Assembly (NCBI GenBank): GCA_049889695.1
Contig: JBMHCX010000006.1
Coordinates: 124,001 to 188,000 of the forward strand
DNA: 64,000 nucleotides
Reading direction: 5' to 3'
Source of the DNA: WTJH01 sp049889695
GTDB taxonomy: Bacteria > Bacteroidota > Bacteroidia > Flavobacteriales > Flavobacteriaceae
Shown here piece after piece: positions 61,265 through 64,000 of this stretch. The notes below the pieces were generated by a model. The model was not told the origin of the DNA. It ran no database searches and saw nothing but the letters and a program-made list of their open reading frames with translations. A program made the translations under genes and the position numbers. Numbering within the stretch: position 1 is the first letter of the stretch; every line of letters begins with the position of its first letter.

Positions 61265-62218
61265 CTAAAAAGTCTGATGTTTATAGTAGTTTTCTATTTT
61301 ATCAACGATGGTTTGTGCTAATCTTTCATGACTTTCGAACGTCCATCCGGCCACATGTGGACTCAAGAGCACCTGCGGGTGCTGAATTAAAAAAGATAGT
61401 TCTTCGGGTTTTTCTTGGGGATTGATCGTCGAAAATGAGGCGTTCTCAAATTCCAAGACATCAAGTCCAGCACCCAGAATTTTCTCTGATTCTATCCCGT
61501 CCAGAAGGGCTTTTGTCTCGACAACCGACCCCCTAGAGGTGTTGATAAGCCAAAATGGGTGTTGCATGCGTGCGATAAAATCTTTATCGAAATAGTGACG
61601 CGTATCGTTCGTTTGTGGTAGATGGAAACTGATTACATCGCAGTTTTGTTGGAGGCTTTCAAGCTTTTCTTGTTTTGCATAAGCATCTCCTTGTTGGGGT
61701 AAAATGTCATGGCAAAGCACCTTACACCCAAATCCAGCGAGTTTTTTGGCAAAGCTTTGTCCCGTATGCCCATAACCAATGATGCCCACTGTTCTGCTGC
61801 TGAGTTCCCATCCGCGATGTGCCTCTCGTAGCCAACGACCTGCCGTGATAGAATGCTGCCCCTGCGGGAGTTTGTTCAGCAGGCTCAGCAGCATGCCTAA
61901 AGCGTGTTCCCCTACGGCATTACAGTTGCCTTCAGGGGCGGCAAATACCTGTATATTTCGCTCCTCGGCGGCCTGTAAGTCTATGTTTTCAAGTCCAGAG
62001 CCTACCCGTCCAATAAATTCAAGCTGTGGTGCTTCTGAAAGCAGTTGACGATCGACCGGAACTCTGCTTCTTAAAATTAATCCATGGCAATCTTTGAGTT
62101 CCTGAAAAATCTCCTGCAAAGGGGCCTTATACGCTATGCGATTTTCAAAGCCTAGAGCTTCTAAGCCTTCTACTAATGCAGGATGATTTTCATCGATATG
62201 GAGAATCTTTTTGCGCAT
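61265..62218 (-). CDS. D-2-hydroxyacid dehydrogenase (phosphoglycerate dehydrogenase-like)
   Basis: 317-aa NAD-dependent dehydrogenase. Visible parts: catalytic-domain start KILHIDENHPALVEGLEALGF, RVGSGLENIDL with the substrate arginine region, Rossmann motif GIIGYGHTGQSFAKKL, the CDVISFHLPQTNDTRHYF segment, LINTSRGSVVETKALL, and the catalytic histidine in LSPHVAGWT. It lacks the C-terminal ACT domain of long SerA proteins. 3-Phosphoglycerate dehydrogenase is plausible, but the exact substrate cannot be fixed. It is 16 bp downstream of mgtE. Confidence 0.88.
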   Translation of the reverse strand: MRKKILHIDENHPALVEGLEALGFENRIAYKAPLQEIFQELKDCHGLILRSRVPVDRQLLSEAPQLEFIGRVGSGLENIDLQAAEERNIQVFAAPEGNCNAVGEHALGMLLSLLNKLPQGQHSITAGRWLREAHRGWELSSRTVGIIGYGHTGQSFAKKLAGFGCKVLCHDILPQQGDAYAKQEKLESLQQNCDVISFHLPQTNDTRHYFDKDFIARMQHPFWLINTSRGSVVETKALLDGIESEKILGAGLDVLEFENASFSTINPQEKPEELSFLIQHPQVLLSPHVAGWTFESHERLAQTIVDKIENYYKHQTF

Positions 62219-62234
62219 GCATGAAAAAATTTGC

Positions 62235-63593
62235 TTAAAAGCCTAACACCAGCTGAGCAAAGTAAAAGAACAAGAAAATCCCAAAGATGTCATTGCAAGT
62301 CGTAATAAATGGTCCGGTAGCAATGGCCGGATCGATTCCTCTTCGGTCGAGTATTATCGGAACAAAAGTGCCGATTAATGCAGCAATAACTATGACTCCC
62401 ATCATAGAGCCAGCGATAGTTAAGCTTAAAATAAGATCTTGCTGAACAATGGTGCCAAAAAGAATGAGCATGAGGGCTAAGAAAAACCCGTTGATCAGAC
62501 TCAAGCTTACTTCCTTAATTAAGCGAGATAGCAAAGACCCTTTAACGACATCATTGGCAAGACCTTGAACGATAATTGCAGACGATTGCACCCCAACATT
62601 CCCTGCCATTGCCGCGATCAGGGGTGTGTAAAAAAATAGATTTCGCAGTTCGGGCAAGTTCATAATCGACTCGAAATCTTGTAAGATAAATACACTTCCT
62701 AAACCACCTAAGAGCCCCAAGAAGAGCCATGGAAGCCGTGCTTTCGTCAGTTCAAAAATACTGTCATCTGCTTCGACATCTGTTGAAATTCCTGCCGCTA
62801 GTTGATAGTCTTTATCAGCTTCATCTTTGATGAAATCAACGATATCATCGATGGTAATTCGCCCTTTAAGTTTCTTTTCCTCGTCAACTACTGGGATTGC
62901 TTCTAAATCGTATTTAGACATGATCTTGCTCACTTCCTCAGCATTCTCATCGGTGGTCACATAATCTACATTGGGGATATAAATGTCTTTGACTTTGGAT
63001 TTAGATTTTGCCGTGATAAGATCCTTCAAGGAAAGCCTACCTAACAATATATTATTCTGGTCGACCACGTAGATAGAGTGTACTCGAGTGACTTCCTCTG
63101 CTTGTGCTCGAATCTCGTTTAGACATTTAGTTACGCTAAGATTTTCATCCACCTTAATGAGCTCTTTGGCCATGAGTCCTCCAGCTGTGTTTTCGTCGTA
63201 TTGGATTAATTCTCGAATATCCTCTGCATGGGTGCTGTCGGAAATTTGCTCAATGACACGTTCTTGTCTAATTTCAGGCAATTCGAGTATCAGATCGGCA
63301 GCATCATCCGTGTCTAATTCATCTACTTGAGCGGCAATTTCTTTGGCGGACAGTTGTTGGAGAATGCTCAGACGAAAATCTTCATCGAGCTCGGCAAGTG
63401 CGTCTGCAGATTTTTCATCGTCTATCAGCTTTAAAATAAAGGAAGCATCTTCCACAGATAGGTAGTCGACAATTTCGGCTATATCTGCATAGTGCAGGCT
63501 TTCTAATTGGGCGATTAGTGCCTTTTTTTCAGAAGCCCGAATCCATTCTTGGATCTGGTTAATTAAGCTCTCATTGATCTGAAAATTGGCCAT
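62235..63593 (-). CDS. mgtE: Magnesium transporter MgtE
   Basis: 452-aa inner-membrane Mg2+ channel. An N-terminal helical MgtE-N domain (about residues 30-130, LESLHYADIAEIVDYLSVEDASFILKLI), two CBS domains (about 135-255, ending ITIDDIVDFIKDEADKD), a plug helix and five membrane helices with FFYTPLIAAMAGNVGVQSSAIIVQGLA, the conserved NxGxQSS segment of the pore. Cytosolic Mg2+ is sensed by the acidic N and CBS domains in the family. Its start overlaps the rsmA end by 23 bp. Confidence 0.96.
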   Translation of the reverse strand: MANFQINESLINQIQEWIRASEKKALIAQLESLHYADIAEIVDYLSVEDASFILKLIDDEKSADALAELDEDFRLSILQQLSAKEIAAQVDELDTDDAADLILELPEIRQERVIEQISDSTHAEDIRELIQYDENTAGGLMAKELIKVDENLSVTKCLNEIRAQAEEVTRVHSIYVVDQNNILLGRLSLKDLITAKSKSKVKDIYIPNVDYVTTDENAEEVSKIMSKYDLEAIPVVDEEKKLKGRITIDDIVDFIKDEADKDYQLAAGISTDVEADDSIFELTKARLPWLFLGLLGGLGSVFILQDFESIMNLPELRNLFFYTPLIAAMAGNVGVQSSAIIVQGLANDVVKGSLLSRLIKEVSLSLINGFFLALMLILFGTIVQQDLILSLTIAGSMMGVIVIAALIGTFVPIILDRRGIDPAIATGPFITTCNDIFGIFLFFYFAQLVLGF

Positions 63594-64000
63594 GCTCTAT
63601 TCGTTGTGTTAGTGCAACAAAGTCGGCGCCAGTGAGTTGTTCTGGGCGCTGCCCAAAGATACTATCTTCTGTAAGACTTTTTTCCAGTTGAAAGCTTTTT
63701 AAACTATTTCTTAATGTTTTTCTCCTTTGCTGAAAACTTGTTTTGACGACCTTGAACAAAAGCTTTTCGTCACAGCCCAATGAAAAATCTTCTTTTCGAA
63801 GCATTTGAATGACACCAGAATCGACCTTAGGGGGAGGACTGAAAACTTTTGGGGAGACTGTAAACAAATAGTTGGTGTCATAGAACAATTGACATAAAAC
63901 CGACAAAATTCCATAGGTTTTCGAACCTGGTTTCTCACAGAGTCGTTGCGCAACTTCCTTTTGAAACATCCCTCCAAAAAAGGGAATTTGATCTCTGTTT
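63571..64000 (-). CDS. rsmA: 16S rRNA dimethyladenosine transferase (RsmA/KsgA), C-terminal part
   Basis: Only the C-terminal ~143 residues are in the window; the gene begins beyond base 64000 on this strand. It dimethylates A1518 and A1519 of 16S rRNA. GGMFQKEVAQRLCEKPGSKTYGILSVLCQLFYD and VFSPPPKVDSGVIQML are the family's hallmark segments, followed by VVKTSFQQRRKTLRNSLKSF. The Rossmann methyltransferase half is missing because of the window boundary, not by mutation. It precedes mgtE with a 23-bp overlap. Confidence 0.95.
   Translation of the reverse strand, partial: NRDQIPFFGGMFQKEVAQRLCEKPGSKTYGILSVLCQLFYDTNYLFTVSPKVFSPPPKVDSGVIQMLRKEDFSLGCDEKLLFKVVKTSFQQRRKTLRNSLKSFQLEKSLTEDSIFGQRPEQLTGADFVALTQRIEHGQFSDQ

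Noticed and set aside
1..64000. tRNA, rRNA, CRISPR array, insertion sequence or prophage genes
   Set aside because: No cloverleaf-type segments, repeat-spacer pattern, transposase or phage-like gene was recognised; intergenic gaps are short. A covariance-model scan would be needed for small RNAs.

Overview
The window looks like a chromosomal segment of a (probably marine) member of the Bacteroidota, class Flavobacteriia. The evidence is the combination of SprA and a PorG-like protein (type IX secretion and gliding machinery), a SusC/SusD pair, tandem proline-rich TonB proteins, two OmpH/Skp paralogues behind BamA, candidate promoters of the TTG-N(19-23)-TAnnTTTG type, and A-rich leaders instead of clear Shine-Dalgarno sequences. 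Genes are densely packed, often with 1-35 bp overlaps. No intergenic gap exceeds about 130 bp, and I saw no tRNA, rRNA, CRISPR array, insertion sequence or prophage.

Layout. 1-4.0 kb: the 3' end of cytochrome c oxidase subunit I, a UUCG-loop terminator, then a tightly coupled ruvB / cytochrome P450 / queG run. 4.0-23.5 kb: an accessory, AT-rich cassette. It has a LacI-family regulator read leftward with a perfect 20-bp palindromic operator in its promoter. Rightward follow susC-like and susD-like genes, a terminator, three consecutive ~1,100-aa FG-GAP/ASPIC-UnbV lipoproteins, a membrane-anchored GyrI-like protein, a PAP2/vanadium-haloperoxidase-type lipoprotein and an MFS transporter of the sugar (GPH/SLC45-like) type. 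The cassette has no glycoside hydrolase, lyase or sulfatase, so its substrate is not apparent. It is the best candidate here for an undescribed system. 23.5-36.1 kb: maeB, ruvA, the giant sprA, gcvH, a VanZ-like gene and two tandem TonB paralogues. 36.2-41.2 kb: a cytochrome c oxidase maturation and subunit operon (ctaB, two subunit III-type proteins, subunit IV, a cysteine-free SCO-like protein, a genuine SCO protein, DUF420, and a small CxxC membrane protein). 41.3-47.1 kb: a MacAB/TolC-like export system with two different FtsX-type permeases, an adaptor and an outer-membrane channel. 47.1-51.3 kb: tsaB, a DUF255 thioredoxin-domain protein, an Nfu-type Fe-S protein with a duplicated N-domain, and a gamma-carbonic anhydrase.

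51.3-57.4 kb, minus strand: nadK, porG-like, uppS, bamA, ompH, ompH. This is an envelope-biogenesis operon that joins cofactor and lipid-carrier synthesis to outer-membrane protein assembly. 57.5-60.8 kb, plus strand: pdxJ, an alpha/beta hydrolase, a GNAT acetyltransferase and lysC. 60.8-64 kb, minus strand: rsmA (truncated by the window end), mgtE, a D-2-hydroxyacid dehydrogenase and a thioredoxin-type arsenate reductase.

Functionally, most of the window is core metabolism and envelope biology. SprA, the PorG-like protein, BamA, OmpH and TonB serve the outer membrane that carries the SusC/SusD uptake complex. The 4-23.5 kb cassette looks like a regulated uptake and surface-processing module for an unidentified compound. 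All functional calls rest on motifs read by eye; no database search was run.
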